Assembly: GCA_029556615.1 (NCBI GenBank)
Contig: JAKQDD010000202.1
Location: 1-32,407, forward strand
Direction: 5' to 3'
Length of the DNA: 32,407 bases
Source of the DNA: Verrucomicrobiota bacterium
GTDB taxonomy: Bacteria; Verrucomicrobiota; Verrucomicrobiia; Limisphaerales; J093
Shown: one piece after another, positions 1-8,564 of the stretch
Numbering within the stretch: the first letter of the stretch is position 1
Layout of the letters: each line of letters starts with the position of its first letter
Translations under genes and position numbers: made by a program
The notes under the pieces: model-generated
Databases searched by the model: none
What the model was told of the DNA's origin: nothing
Seen by the model: only the letters and a program-made list of their open reading frames with translations

Positions 1-74
1 CGGTGACCGCGGCGGGGTGGAAGGGGTTGCCCTGCGGAGAGTCCTGGTGCCGACCTCGGCGCGGGCGGGCTCTC

Positions 75-91
75 TAGAGTCCTCGACTTGT
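75..91. repeat. R1 end motif, solitary copy C
   Basis: TAGAGTCCTCGACTTGT matches the left end of the R1 elements at 265-281 and 11620-11636 with one to three differences. The matching right end is not nearby, so this is either a decayed or truncated copy or one that shares only the left end. Confidence 0.5.
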
Positions 92-264
92 AAAACACGT
101 GTGGGGACAATGAGTCTGTCACCTTGTTTGCGGCACTCCCCCCGCTCCGGGGTCGCAGGGGGAGGGAAGAACCGGCGCGCGGACTCGATGCAGGAGTCGG
201 CGTTCGCGAACTGCTGTTCGCCGCAGGCGAACCCCATGTTCCCGGCGCAGTCTGGGAAAAGGCG

Positions 265-370
265 TGGAGTCCTCGATTTGTGAAAGTCGATGCGATTAGG
301 TCAAGTTTGGCCCCTGCTGTCCCAGGCCTGCCCCCATGCCTTCGAGGACTCTCCATTAGCGAGGCGCGGA
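265..370. repeat. R1 dispersed repeat, complete copy A
   Basis: The element opens with GAGTCCTCGA (267-276) and closes with its exact reverse complement TCGAGGACTC (342-351), followed by TAGCGAGGCGCGGA (357-370). A second copy with the same order of blocks lies at 11620-11727; the shared inner block is GGTCAAG-TGGCC-CTG-GTCCC. Length about 106 bp, terminal inverted repeats and no coding capacity suggest a MITE-like or REP-like element. No transposase partner is visible. Confidence 0.7.
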
Positions 371-495
371 AGAGAGGGTGGGCAGGCACAGCAGGGTCCA
401 GCCCAGGAGGTTGAGCCGCAAGGGGCGCTTAGGCGCGGATTTGGGGCGAAGGGCGGCGCTTGCCAATCCCCGGGGTTCGCCTGTTAAATGGCGGG

Positions 496-1833
496 GTGTT
501 ACAGCAGCACACGTTGCGCGATCCGGCTGAGTTTTCCGGGATTGGGCTTCACAGTGGGAATCGGGTCACGATGAGACTCCGCCCGGCGCCGCCGGGCACG
601 GGGATTTGTTTTCGCCGAGTGGATCTCGAGGGCCAGCCTGTGATCGAGGCCCGGGTCGAGAACGTGGTGGACACGAACCGGTCGACGACGCTGGGCAAGG
701 GGAGCGTGCGGATTCACACGGTCGAGCACATCCTGGCGGCATTTTCCGGCGCGGGGATCGACAACGCGCATGTGGATTTGGATGCCGGGGAGCCGCCGGT
801 GGCAGACGGCAGCGCCCGGGAGTATACGCGGCTGATTGACGAGGCTGGGGCGATCGCCCAGGGCGAGCCTCAGGACCCCCTGACGGTAGCGGAGCCGATC
901 GAGTTTCAGAGCGGCGAGACTCTGATGGCGGTATTCCCCCACGACCGGCTCAAGATCAGCTGCACCAGCGCGGACCGCCACAATCGGTACACGCAGTTCC
1001 GGAGCCTGGAGATCACGCCGGAGACTTGGCGGCGCGAGCTGGCGCCGGCGCGGACGTTTTGTTTCTTCGAGGAGATCGAGTTTCTGATCAAGAACGGGCT
1101 GATCAAGGGAGGGAGCCTCGAGAACGCGGTGGTGATCCGGGACGACGCGGTCTTGACGACCGAGCCGCTGCGGTATGCGGACGAGTTTGTGCGCCACAAG
1201 ATTCTCGACATCCTGGGCGATCTGTCGCTTGTGGGCCGGCCGGTGCTGGGGCATGTGGTGGCGGTGCGGCCGAGTCACGCGGCCAACGTCGAGGTTGCGC
1301 GCCAGATCCTGCAGCAGGCCCGGCGGTCGCTGGGGGCCTCCGCCGCGTTTGTTCCGCCTGCGGCGCCGTCCAAGGGGTCGGGCGACCTGGGGGTGGCGGA
1401 CGGGGGCACGCTGGACATCGACCAGGTGTTGCGGGTGCTGCCGCATCGGTATCCGTTCCTGATGGTGGATCGGATCACGCGGATCGAGGGCAACCGGATC
1501 GTCGGGATGAAGAACGTGACGGCGAACGAGCCCTATTTTGCCGGGCATTTTCCGGGACACCCGATCATGCCGGGCGTGCTGCAATTGGAGGCGATGGCGC
1601 AGGTGGCGGGGATCCTGATGTTGAAGCAGGCTGAGAACGCGGGGAAGCTGGCGTACTTCATGTCGGCGGAGTCGGTGAAGTGGCGGCGGCCGGTCCGTCC
1701 CGGGGACGTGCTGGTCATCGATGTCGAGCTGACGAAGTGGCGGGGCAAGATTGGGCGCGCCCGGGGCGTTTGCCGCGTGGGCGAGGACATTGTGAGCGAG
1801 GCGGAGGTGACGTTCATGCTGCAGGGGGGCTGA
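496..1833 (+). CDS. lpxC-fabZ: Bifunctional LpxC/FabZ: UDP-3-O-acyl-GlcNAc deacetylase fused to 3-hydroxyacyl-ACP dehydratase
   Basis: This is a 445-residue fusion. The first ~300 residues are LpxC, the zinc deacetylase that commits UDP-acyl-GlcNAc to lipid A. Visible are the catalytic Glu77 and zinc ligand His78 in HTVEH, zinc ligands His234 and Asp238 in HKILDILGD, and His261 in SHAANV, each within a few positions of the E. coli enzyme. Residues ~310-445 are FabZ, a cytosolic hot-dog-fold dehydratase, with His317 in LPHRYPF and Glu365 in MPGVLQLEAMAQ. I chose the GTG at 496 because the protein then begins MLQQHTL, as LpxC proteins usually do; an in-frame TTG at 460 would add 12 unrelated residues. 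The fused form is known from Bacteroidetes and PVC bacteria. lpxA starts 4 bases after the stop, so the two are surely co-transcribed. Confidence 0.97.
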   Translation: MLQQHTLRDPAEFSGIGLHSGNRVTMRLRPAPPGTGICFRRVDLEGQPVIEARVENVVDTNRSTTLGKGSVRIHTVEHILAAFSGAGIDNAHVDLDAGEPPVADGSAREYTRLIDEAGAIAQGEPQDPLTVAEPIEFQSGETLMAVFPHDRLKISCTSADRHNRYTQFRSLEITPETWRRELAPARTFCFFEEIEFLIKNGLIKGGSLENAVVIRDDAVLTTEPLRYADEFVRHKILDILGDLSLVGRPVLGHVVAVRPSHAANVEVARQILQQARRSLGASAAFVPPAAPSKGSGDLGVADGGTLDIDQVLRVLPHRYPFLMVDRITRIEGNRIVGMKNVTANEPYFAGHFPGHPIMPGVLQLEAMAQVAGILMLKQAENAGKLAYFMSAESVKWRRPVRPGDVLVIDVELTKWRGKIGRARGVCRVGEDIVSEAEVTFMLQGG

Positions 1834-1837
1834 TGGG

Positions 1838-2611
1838 ATGACGACGATTCATCCCACGGCGGTGGTGGACCCGCGGGCGGAGGTTGGCGCGGAGTGCGAG
1901 ATCGGGCCGTATTGTGTTGTGGGGCCGAAGGTGGTGTTGGGGGACCGGTGTCGGCTGATGGCGCATGGGGTGGTGGACGGGGACACGGTGCTGGGGGTTG
2001 GGAACGTGGTCTATCCGTTCGCGTGTCTGGGGTTGCAGACGCAGGATTTGAAGTACGCGGGGGGCAGCACGCGGACGCGGATTGGGGACGGCAACACGTT
2101 TCGCGAGTATGTGACGGTGCACAGCGCCACGGGCGAGGGGGGGGAGACGCGGATCGGGAATCAGAATCACCTGCTGGCCTACTGTCACGTTGCCCATGAC
2201 GGCATTCTCGGCAGTCACATTATCATGTCGAATGTGGCCACGCTAGCCGGGCATGTCACGGTCGAGGATTATGCGGTCATCGGCGGTCTGGCTGCGGTCC
2301 ACCAGTTTTGCCGGATTGGCCGGATGTCGATGATCGGCGGCTGCGCCAAGGTGGTGCAGGATGTTGCGCCGTACATGCTGGCGGACGGCAATCCGGCCCG
2401 GATCCGGGCGGTCAACAAGGTGGGGTGCGACCGCAACGGGGTATCGGCGGAGGCACAGGCAGCGCTTCGGCAGGCGCACCGGCTGTTGTACCGGGAGGGT
2501 TTGATTCTGGCCAATGCGGTGGCCCGCATCGAGGCCGAGGTGCCGGACCTGGGGGAGATACGGCAGCTGGTGGCCTTTGTTCGCGCGAGCGAGCGGGGCT
2601 TGACCCGTTAG
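1838..2611 (+). CDS. lpxA: LpxA, acyl-ACP:UDP-N-acetylglucosamine O-acyltransferase
   Basis: 257 residues, the usual family length. LpxA transfers a 3-hydroxyacyl chain from acyl-ACP to UDP-GlcNAc, the first step of lipid A synthesis in the cytosol. The N-terminal two thirds is a left-handed beta-helix made of hexapeptide repeats (for example IHPTAVVDPRAEVG and IGPYCVVGP). The catalytic histidine is His120 in HVAHD, matching His125 of E. coli. The C-terminal ~65 residues form the expected helical trimer domain. The gene lies 4 bases behind lpxC-fabZ, so the first two enzymes of the pathway and the dehydratase that acts on their acyl donor share one transcript. Confidence 0.97.
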   Translation: MTTIHPTAVVDPRAEVGAECEIGPYCVVGPKVVLGDRCRLMAHGVVDGDTVLGVGNVVYPFACLGLQTQDLKYAGGSTRTRIGDGNTFREYVTVHSATGEGGETRIGNQNHLLAYCHVAHDGILGSHIIMSNVATLAGHVTVEDYAVIGGLAAVHQFCRIGRMSMIGGCAKVVQDVAPYMLADGNPARIRAVNKVGCDRNGVSAEAQAALRQAHRLLYREGLILANAVARIEAEVPDLGEIRQLVAFVRASERGLTR

Positions 2612-2677
2612 CGAGTATCCGGGAGGGCATTCCGCGATTGCGCGGGGCGCAGGGTTTCCCCAGAATCCGGCCCTTAT

Positions 2678-5600
2678 ATGTCGAGTGTGCGTCGGCAGTA
2701 TCCATTTGACGTGATTGAGCCGCGCTGGCAGCGGTTCTGGGAGAAGGAACAGACGTTTCGGGCCTGGAACCCGGGCGAACGGATACCGGAGGGGCATCCC
2801 TTTGGGATCCGGCATGGGTTGGGGGGGCGGGCGCCGCGGGCTTTGGAGCTGCCGCGGAAGTTTTATGTACTGGACATGTTCCCGTATCCGTCGGGGGCGG
2901 GATTGCACGTGGGGCATCCGGAGGGGTACACGGCCACGGACATTTTGGCGCGGTATCGCCGGGCCTGCGGCTGGCATGTATTGCATCCGATGGGCTGGGA
3001 CGCCTTTGGGCTGCCGGCCGAGCAATACGCGATCAAGACCGGGCAGCATCCGCGGGTGGCGACGGAGCGGAACATTGCGACGTTCAAGCAGCAGATCCAG
3101 GCGTTGGGTTTCAGCTACGACTGGTCGCGGGAGGTGGACACGACGGACCCGGCGTACTTTCGCTGGACGCAGTGGATATTTCTGAGGTTGTACGGGAGCT
3201 ACTACGATCCGGTGTGGCGGAAGGCGATGCCGATAGGCTGGCTGGAGGATGTGTTAGCGGAGGCGCCGGTGCGGCGTGGGGAGTGGGGCGACAACGGATT
3301 CCTGGCGGGGGTGCATGCGGCGTGGCAGCGAGTGGCGGCGGCGGATCGGGCGGCGCACCGGCGGCAGGTGCTGGATGCGCATCGGTTGGCGTACGTGGCG
3401 GAGGCGCCGGTATGGTGGTGTGAGGCGCTGGGCACGGTATTGGCGAACGAGGAAGTGATTGACGGCAAGAGCGAGGTGGGGGGGCACCCGGCGGTGCGGC
3501 GTCCGATGCGGCAATGGATGTTGCGGATCACGGCCTACGCGGAGCGGTTGCTCGAGGACCTGGGGACGATCGAATGGAGCGACTCGCTCAAGGAGATGCA
3601 GCGGAACTGGATTGGGCGGAGCGAGGGTGCGGAAGTGGATTTCGCGTTGGCGCCGAGGGCGGACGGGCGGGCGTTGCCGGGGGAGCGGCTTCGGGTGTTT
3701 ACGACGCGGCCGGACACGCTGTTTGGTGCGACGTACATGGTGTTGGCGCCGGAGCATGCGTGGGTGGAAGGGTTGACGGCGGAGGCGTGGCCGGAGGGGA
3801 CGCGCGACCACTGGCGGGGCAGCGATCCCGGGTCGGCCGGAACGCCGCGGGGGGCGGTCGACGCGTATCGCGCGATGGTGGCGCGGAAGTCGGATCGGGA
3901 GCGGACGGAAGCGGCGCGGGAGAAGACGGGGGTATTTACGGGCGCGTTTGCGGTGAACCCGGTCACCGGGCAGCGGATTCCGATCTGGATTGCGGACTAC
4001 GTGCTGGCGAGCTACGGGACCGGGGCGATCATGGCGGTGCCGGCGCACGACACGCGGGACTACGAGTTTGCGAGCAAGTACGAGTTACCGATCGTGCAGG
4101 TTGTCGAGCCGCCCTCGGGCAAGGACTGGCGGGGGTATGTCGAGGCGGGGACGGCGGTGAATTCGTCGCGGGAGGGGCTGACGCTGGACGGATTATCGAC
4201 GGCCGACGCTCAGCGGCGGATTTGCCGCTGGCTGGAGGAACGGGGGCTTGGGGTGCGGACGGTGAACTACAAACTGCGGGACTGGCTTTTCAGTCGGCAG
4301 CGATATTGGGGGGAGCCCTTTCCGGTGGTCTGGCGGGCGGGGGCCGACGGCCGGGAGGAGCATGGGGCAGTGGCCGAGAGCGAGCTGCCGCTGGTTCCGC
4401 CGCCGCTCGAGGAGTACCGGCCGACGCGGGACGGGCAGCCGCCGCTGGCGCGGGCTGAGGACTGGGTGCGGCGCGGGGACGGATCCCGGCGGGAGACGAA
4501 CACGATGCCGCAGTGGGCGGGGAGTTGTTGGTATTATTTGCGCTACTTGGACGCGGGCAACGCGGGGGCGCTGGTGGGGCGTGAGGCGGAGGCCTACTGG
4601 ATGGGGGCGGCCGGCGGTGCGGGCGGGGCGAAGCCGGGCGTGGACCTTTATGTGGGCGGGATCGAGCATGCGGTGCTGCATTTGCTGTACGCACGTTTCT
4701 GGCACAAGGTTTTGCATGACTTGGGGTGGGTGTCGACGCCGGAGCCGTTTTTCAAGCTGGTGAACCAGGGTTTGATCCTGGGGGAGACGGAGTACACGGT
4801 GTTTGCGCACGCGGACGGCCGGCTGTGCAGTGTGGCCGAGCTGGACGGGATTCAGGAGGAGGCGACGGACCAGGGGCCGCAGCTGACGGCGGTGCACCGG
4901 CAGACGGGCGAGCGGGTGCGGGGTCGCGCGGTGGCGGCGGAGGAGACGGTCCGGAGCAGCGACGGGGTGGCGTTGAAGAGCGACCGTTCGATCCGGGTGG
5001 ACGCGCGCAGTTTCAAGATGAGCAAGAGCCGAGGGAACGTGGTGAATCCGGACCTGGTGATTCGGGAGTACGGGGCGGACGCGCTGCGGCTGTATGAGAT
5101 GTTCATGGGGCCGCTCGAGATGGTGAAGCCGTGGAGCATGCACGGTGTCGAGGGGGTGTACCGGTTCCTGGGTCGGGTGTGGCGGCTGTTTGTGGATGAG
5201 GCGAGCGAGACGGCGTACGAGCAGGCGTGTGCCGCGGAGCCGGCTCGGTCGGTGGAGTGGCTGGACGCGATCCGGCTGCGTCCGCAGATCGGGGATAACG
5301 AGGCGACGCCTGCGCAGCTTCGGGTGTTGCATGCTTGCATTCGGAAGGTGACGGAGGATCTCGACGGGATGCGCTTCAACACGGCGATTTCGGCGATGAT
5401 GGTGTTTGTGAACGAGGCGATGGCGTGGGAATCGCTGCCGGTCCCGGTGCTGGCGGCATTTCTGCAATTGCTGGCCCCTTTTGCTCCGCATCTGGCGGAG
5501 GAGCTGTGGGCGAAGCTGCACGCGCATGCGGGCCGGCCGGCGCCGAGTTTGAGCTATGCAGCGTGGCCGGCGTATGATCCGGCGCTGCTGGTCGAGGACA

Positions 5601-5788
5601 CCCTCGAGATACCGGTGCAGGTGAATGGCCGGCTTCGGGCCGTGATCCGGGTGCCGGCGGGGGCGTCGAATGCCGAGCTCGAGCGGGCGGCGCTAGCGGA
5701 GGCGAAGGTGACGCCGTTCATCGAGGGGAAAGAGGTGGTGCGGATCATCGTGGTTCCGCGGAAGCTGGTGAACATTGCGGTGCGCTGA
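2678..5788 (+). CDS. leuS: Leucyl-tRNA synthetase with extra insertions
   Basis: 1036 residues against about 860 in E. coli. It charges tRNA-Leu with leucine in the cytosol. The HIGH signature is HVGH at residues 77-80 within PYPSGAGLHVGHPEGY, and the KMSKS loop is at 780-784. The editing (CP1) domain is present, with TRPDTLFGATYM and the MAVPAHDTRDYEFA segment that carries the editing aspartate. The C-terminal anticodon-binding domain and the small terminal domain are intact. Extra length comes from a ~30-residue insert at about 28-60, ahead of the HIGH region; a Trp/Ala/Arg-rich insert at about 200-235; and added sequence between the catalytic core and KMSKS (about 705-770). The ATG at 2678 leaves a 66-base gap after lpxA; co-transcription is likely. 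Confidence 0.97.
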   Translation: MSSVRRQYPFDVIEPRWQRFWEKEQTFRAWNPGERIPEGHPFGIRHGLGGRAPRALELPRKFYVLDMFPYPSGAGLHVGHPEGYTATDILARYRRACGWHVLHPMGWDAFGLPAEQYAIKTGQHPRVATERNIATFKQQIQALGFSYDWSREVDTTDPAYFRWTQWIFLRLYGSYYDPVWRKAMPIGWLEDVLAEAPVRRGEWGDNGFLAGVHAAWQRVAAADRAAHRRQVLDAHRLAYVAEAPVWWCEALGTVLANEEVIDGKSEVGGHPAVRRPMRQWMLRITAYAERLLEDLGTIEWSDSLKEMQRNWIGRSEGAEVDFALAPRADGRALPGERLRVFTTRPDTLFGATYMVLAPEHAWVEGLTAEAWPEGTRDHWRGSDPGSAGTPRGAVDAYRAMVARKSDRERTEAAREKTGVFTGAFAVNPVTGQRIPIWIADYVLASYGTGAIMAVPAHDTRDYEFASKYELPIVQVVEPPSGKDWRGYVEAGTAVNSSREGLTLDGLSTADAQRRICRWLEERGLGVRTVNYKLRDWLFSRQRYWGEPFPVVWRAGADGREEHGAVAESELPLVPPPLEEYRPTRDGQPPLARAEDWVRRGDGSRRETNTMPQWAGSCWYYLRYLDAGNAGALVGREAEAYWMGAAGGAGGAKPGVDLYVGGIEHAVLHLLYARFWHKVLHDLGWVSTPEPFFKLVNQGLILGETEYTVFAHADGRLCSVAELDGIQEEATDQGPQLTAVHRQTGERVRGRAVAAEETVRSSDGVALKSDRSIRVDARSFKMSKSRGNVVNPDLVIREYGADALRLYEMFMGPLEMVKPWSMHGVEGVYRFLGRVWRLFVDEASETAYEQACAAEPARSVEWLDAIRLRPQIGDNEATPAQLRVLHACIRKVTEDLDGMRFNTAISAMMVFVNEAMAWESLPVPVLAAFLQLLAPFAPHLAEELWAKLHAHAGRPAPSLSYAAWPAYDPALLVEDTLEIPVQVNGRLRAVIRVPAGASNAELERAALAEAKVTPFIEGKEVVRIIVVPRKLVNIAVR

Positions 5789-5808
5789 GGGGGCAGGGGG
5801 TGTAGGCG

Positions 5809-5964
5809 ATGCGACTGACCCGGCAGGAGTGGACGGTTTTGGGCCTTCTGGCAGCGCTGTTGCTGGTGGGATGGGTGGTGCGGTGGTGGCGGGAAGGGCA
5901 TTCGGAGGCGGTGCCGGCGGTGCCGGGGCAGACGACGCCCAGGGAGACTGGCGGCGGGCGATGA
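5809..5964 (+). CDS. Small single-pass membrane protein, 51 residues
   Basis: The peptide has a hydrophilic start (MRLTRQEW), one strongly hydrophobic segment at about residues 9-25 (VLGLLAALLLVGWVVRWW), then a short polar tail rich in Pro, Gly and Thr. It starts 20 bases after leuS, and its TGA stop lies inside the sequence leading to the peptidase start, so it sits tightly between two genes of the same strand. The shape resembles the N-terminal anchor of ComEA-type proteins without the helix-hairpin-helix domain, but that is only a resemblance and I assign no function. It could be non-coding; the evidence is topology, spacing and strand. Confidence 0.55.
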   Translation: MRLTRQEWTVLGLLAALLLVGWVVRWWREGHSEAVPAVPGQTTPRETGGGR

Positions 5965-5978
5965 GAAGGAACGTGGAC

Positions 5979-8564
5979 ATGACGACATCGATTGGCGTGG
6001 CGGGGATGGCGGCGGGGGAGGGGGTGGAGATTCCCCTGGTACCGGCCGGGGTGGTGATGCGGACCTATCCGAACGGGCTGACGGTGATTGTGCGGGAGGA
6101 CCCCAGTGCGCCGGTGGTGGCGGCGCAGGCTTGGTGCAAGGCGGGGAGCATTGACGAGGGTCCCTGGCTGGGGTCGGGGTTATCGCATGTGCTGGAGCAC
6201 ATGTTGTTCAAGGGGACGACGACGCGCGGGGCGGGGCGGATTGACCAGGAGGTGCAGGCTGCGGGCGGCACGATGAACGCCTTCACATCGTTCGACCGGA
6301 CGGTGTATTGGATCAATGTGCCGAACACGGGAGGGCGGGTGGCGGTGGACATCCTGTGTGACATCATGCAGAACGCGACGCTTCCGGCCGAGGAGTTGGC
6401 GAAGGAGATGGAGGTGATCCGGCGGGAGATGGACATGGGCCAGGACGACCCGGGCCGGCGGTCCAGCATGCGGCTGTTTGAGACGGCGTACACGGTGAGT
6501 CCGTATCGCTACACGGTCATTGGGTATCCGGACATTTTTAGCCGGCTGCGGCGGGAGGATGTGGTGGCGTACTACGAGGCGAAGTACGCGCCGAACAACG
6601 TGTTCCTGGTGGTGGTGGGGGCCATCGAGGCGGAGGCGGTTTTCGAGCAGATTGGGGCGGCGTTTGCGGGGGCGAAGGCGCGGCCGGTGCCGGCCTACGC
6701 GCTGGCGGAGGAACCGCGTCAGGTGGCGCCGCGCGAGGTGATCGAGGAGGCGTCGATCGAGCTGGGGCACGTGCATTGGAGCTGGCACGTGCCGGACCTG
6801 CGGCATCCGGACGTGCCGTTGCTGCACGTGCTGTCGGTCTTGCTGGGTGCGGGCAGGAGTTCGCGGCTGTTTCGGGAAGTGCGGGAGCGCCGGGGGCTGG
6901 TGACCTCGGTGGACTCGTGGGTTTACAGCCCGGGTCGGGCCGGTCTGTTCGGGGTGAGCGCGACGCTCGAGGCCGCGCGGTTTTCCGAAGCGCGTGGCGC
7001 CATCGAAGCCGAGCTACGGCGGTTGTGCGAGGGGTTGGTGAGCGCGGCGGAGGTTGAGAAGGCGGTGAAGCAATTCACGACGGCGTTCGTGGCCACGCGG
7101 AAGACGATGCAGGGGCAGGCGCAGGACCTCGGCGGGAACTGGATGGGGGCGGGCGACCTGTGTTTTTCCGAGCGCTACCTGGCCCGGGTGCGGCGGGTGA
7201 CGCCGGACGATTTGCGGCGGGTGGCGGTCGAGCATTTGACGGAGGAGAATCGGACGGTGTACGCGCTGCTGCCGTCCGGGGGCGGGCCGCGGGCGGCGGT
7301 TGGAGTCGAGTTGCGCGAGGAATCGCCGGCGTCGCTGCTGACGCTCGGGAACGGTTTGCGGCTCTTGGTGAAGGAGGATCAGCGGCTGCCGCTGGTGCAG
7401 CTGCGGATGGTTTTGGGCGGCGGGGTTTTGGCGGAGAGCGCGGAGCGGGCGGGGGCGGGTGCGCTGATGACGCGCATGTTGATGCAGGGCACGACGAACC
7501 GGACTGCGGAAGAGATTGCGATCGGGATTGAGTCTGTGGGAGGCAGCCTGGACACGTTCAGCGGGAACCAGAGCTTCGGGGTTAGCGCGGAGGTGCTGGG
7601 GGAGGACTTGGAGTTGGGACTTGAGATGCTGGCGGACGTTCTGCTGAGGCCTGAGTTCCCCGGCGAGGCCCTCGATCGGGAACGGCAGATTCAGCTGGCG
7701 GCGATTCGGGAGCAGCGGGATCACCTGCTGTCGAGTGCGTTCAGGCTGTTTCGGCGCTCGCTTTTTGGCCGGTGCGGGTACGGCTTGAATCCGCTGGGTG
7801 AGGAGGAGACGGTGCGGGATTTGACGCGAGAGGACTTGAGGCGGCACCACAGTCGGTGGGTGGTGCCGGGGAACGCGGTATTGGCGGTTTACGGGGCGGC
7901 GCGGAAGGATGCGGTGGCGGTGGCAGTCGAGCGTTTGCTTGGGGGTTGGGGAGGCATGGCGGCGGAACCGCTGGCGACGGGAGGGGATGCGGTGCTGGAC
8001 GAGATCCGGCGGGTCGAGGAATTACGGGACAAGAAGCAGGTGGTGGTGGTGGTGGGGTTTCCGGGGGTGACCTTGCGGAGTGAAGATCGCTTTGCGTTGG
8101 ATTTGATACAAGAGGCGTGCAGCGATTTGGGGTCGCGGCTGTTTCTGCGTGTCCGGGAGCGTCTGGGTTTGGCGTATTATGTCGGGGCGAGCCATCTTGC
8201 GGGGTTGGCGCGCGGGTATTTTGCGTTCTACGCGGGGACGGCCCCGGAGCATGCGGATCGGGTCGAGGCGGAGCTGCTGGCGGAGGCGGAGGCCCTTCGG
8301 GAGGCGGGGCTGACTGCGGACGAGCTGGAGCGGGCGAAGGCGAAGCTGGTGGGCCAGAAGAAGATCGGGCGCCAGGACTTGGGCAGCGAAGCGATGACGG
8401 CGGCGTTGGACGAGTTGTACGGCTTGGGATACGACAACAGCGAGAAGGAGGACGCGCGTGTCGAGGCGGTGACGGAGGAGGAGGTGCGGGCGGTGGCGAC
8501 GCGGCATTTGGCCGTGGGCCGGCACGGGGTCACTGTGCTGCGGCCGTCCGGATGCGGCGGGTGA
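5979..8564 (+). CDS. M16 family zinc metallopeptidase, two-domain (pitrilysin/insulinase type)
   Basis: 861 residues forming two M16 units in tandem. The first carries the inverted zinc motif HVLEH at 70-74 (His70, Glu73, His74) and a glutamate at about 150, the usual ~76-residue spacing for the third zinc ligand. The second unit (from about residue 450) has the fold signatures but no HxxEH; the equivalent place reads AGALMTRMLMQGT, as in the inactive half of other M16 proteins. A Tyr/Arg-containing C-terminal segment (RERLGLAYYVG) matches the family substrate-binding region. There is no signal peptide, so it is probably cytosolic. I chose the ATG at 5979 because AGAAGGA sits 8 bases upstream; an in-frame ATG at 5961, overlapping the previous stop, is the alternative. 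Its 3' end overlaps the convergent ATPase gene by 35 bases. Confidence 0.93.
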   Translation: MTTSIGVAGMAAGEGVEIPLVPAGVVMRTYPNGLTVIVREDPSAPVVAAQAWCKAGSIDEGPWLGSGLSHVLEHMLFKGTTTRGAGRIDQEVQAAGGTMNAFTSFDRTVYWINVPNTGGRVAVDILCDIMQNATLPAEELAKEMEVIRREMDMGQDDPGRRSSMRLFETAYTVSPYRYTVIGYPDIFSRLRREDVVAYYEAKYAPNNVFLVVVGAIEAEAVFEQIGAAFAGAKARPVPAYALAEEPRQVAPREVIEEASIELGHVHWSWHVPDLRHPDVPLLHVLSVLLGAGRSSRLFREVRERRGLVTSVDSWVYSPGRAGLFGVSATLEAARFSEARGAIEAELRRLCEGLVSAAEVEKAVKQFTTAFVATRKTMQGQAQDLGGNWMGAGDLCFSERYLARVRRVTPDDLRRVAVEHLTEENRTVYALLPSGGGPRAAVGVELREESPASLLTLGNGLRLLVKEDQRLPLVQLRMVLGGGVLAESAERAGAGALMTRMLMQGTTNRTAEEIAIGIESVGGSLDTFSGNQSFGVSAEVLGEDLELGLEMLADVLLRPEFPGEALDRERQIQLAAIREQRDHLLSSAFRLFRRSLFGRCGYGLNPLGEEETVRDLTREDLRRHHSRWVVPGNAVLAVYGAARKDAVAVAVERLLGGWGGMAAEPLATGGDAVLDEIRRVEELRDKKQVVVVVGFPGVTLRSEDRFALDLIQEACSDLGSRLFLRVRERLGLAYYVGASHLAGLARGYFAFYAGTAPEHADRVEAELLAEAEALREAGLTADELERAKAKLVGQKKIGRQDLGSEAMTAALDELYGLGYDNSEKEDARVEAVTEEEVRAVATRHLAVGRHGVTVLRPSGCGG

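Larger units (their letters stand above)
1..495. other. Left-edge non-coding stretch with R1 repeats
   Basis: I see no gene here that I can support. Short open frames exist on both strands but none resembles a known protein, and they run through repeat sequence. The stretch carries one R1 end motif (75-91), a complete R1 element (265-370), and a 22-base segment (112-133) that recurs at 21361-21382. A frame entering from the left edge closes at a TAG at 75-77, so the tail of an upstream gene could be present, but its 24 visible codons are not recognisable. Confidence 0.5.

Noticed and set aside
499..1584. Long open frame antisense to lpxC-fabZ, and similar long frames opposite other genes (for example 8620-10434, 11912-13651, 13873-15762, 19867-21279)
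   Set aside because: They mirror the codon pattern of GC-rich genes on the other strand, have low-complexity compositions, and match no protein family, while the opposite frames carry clear catalytic motifs.
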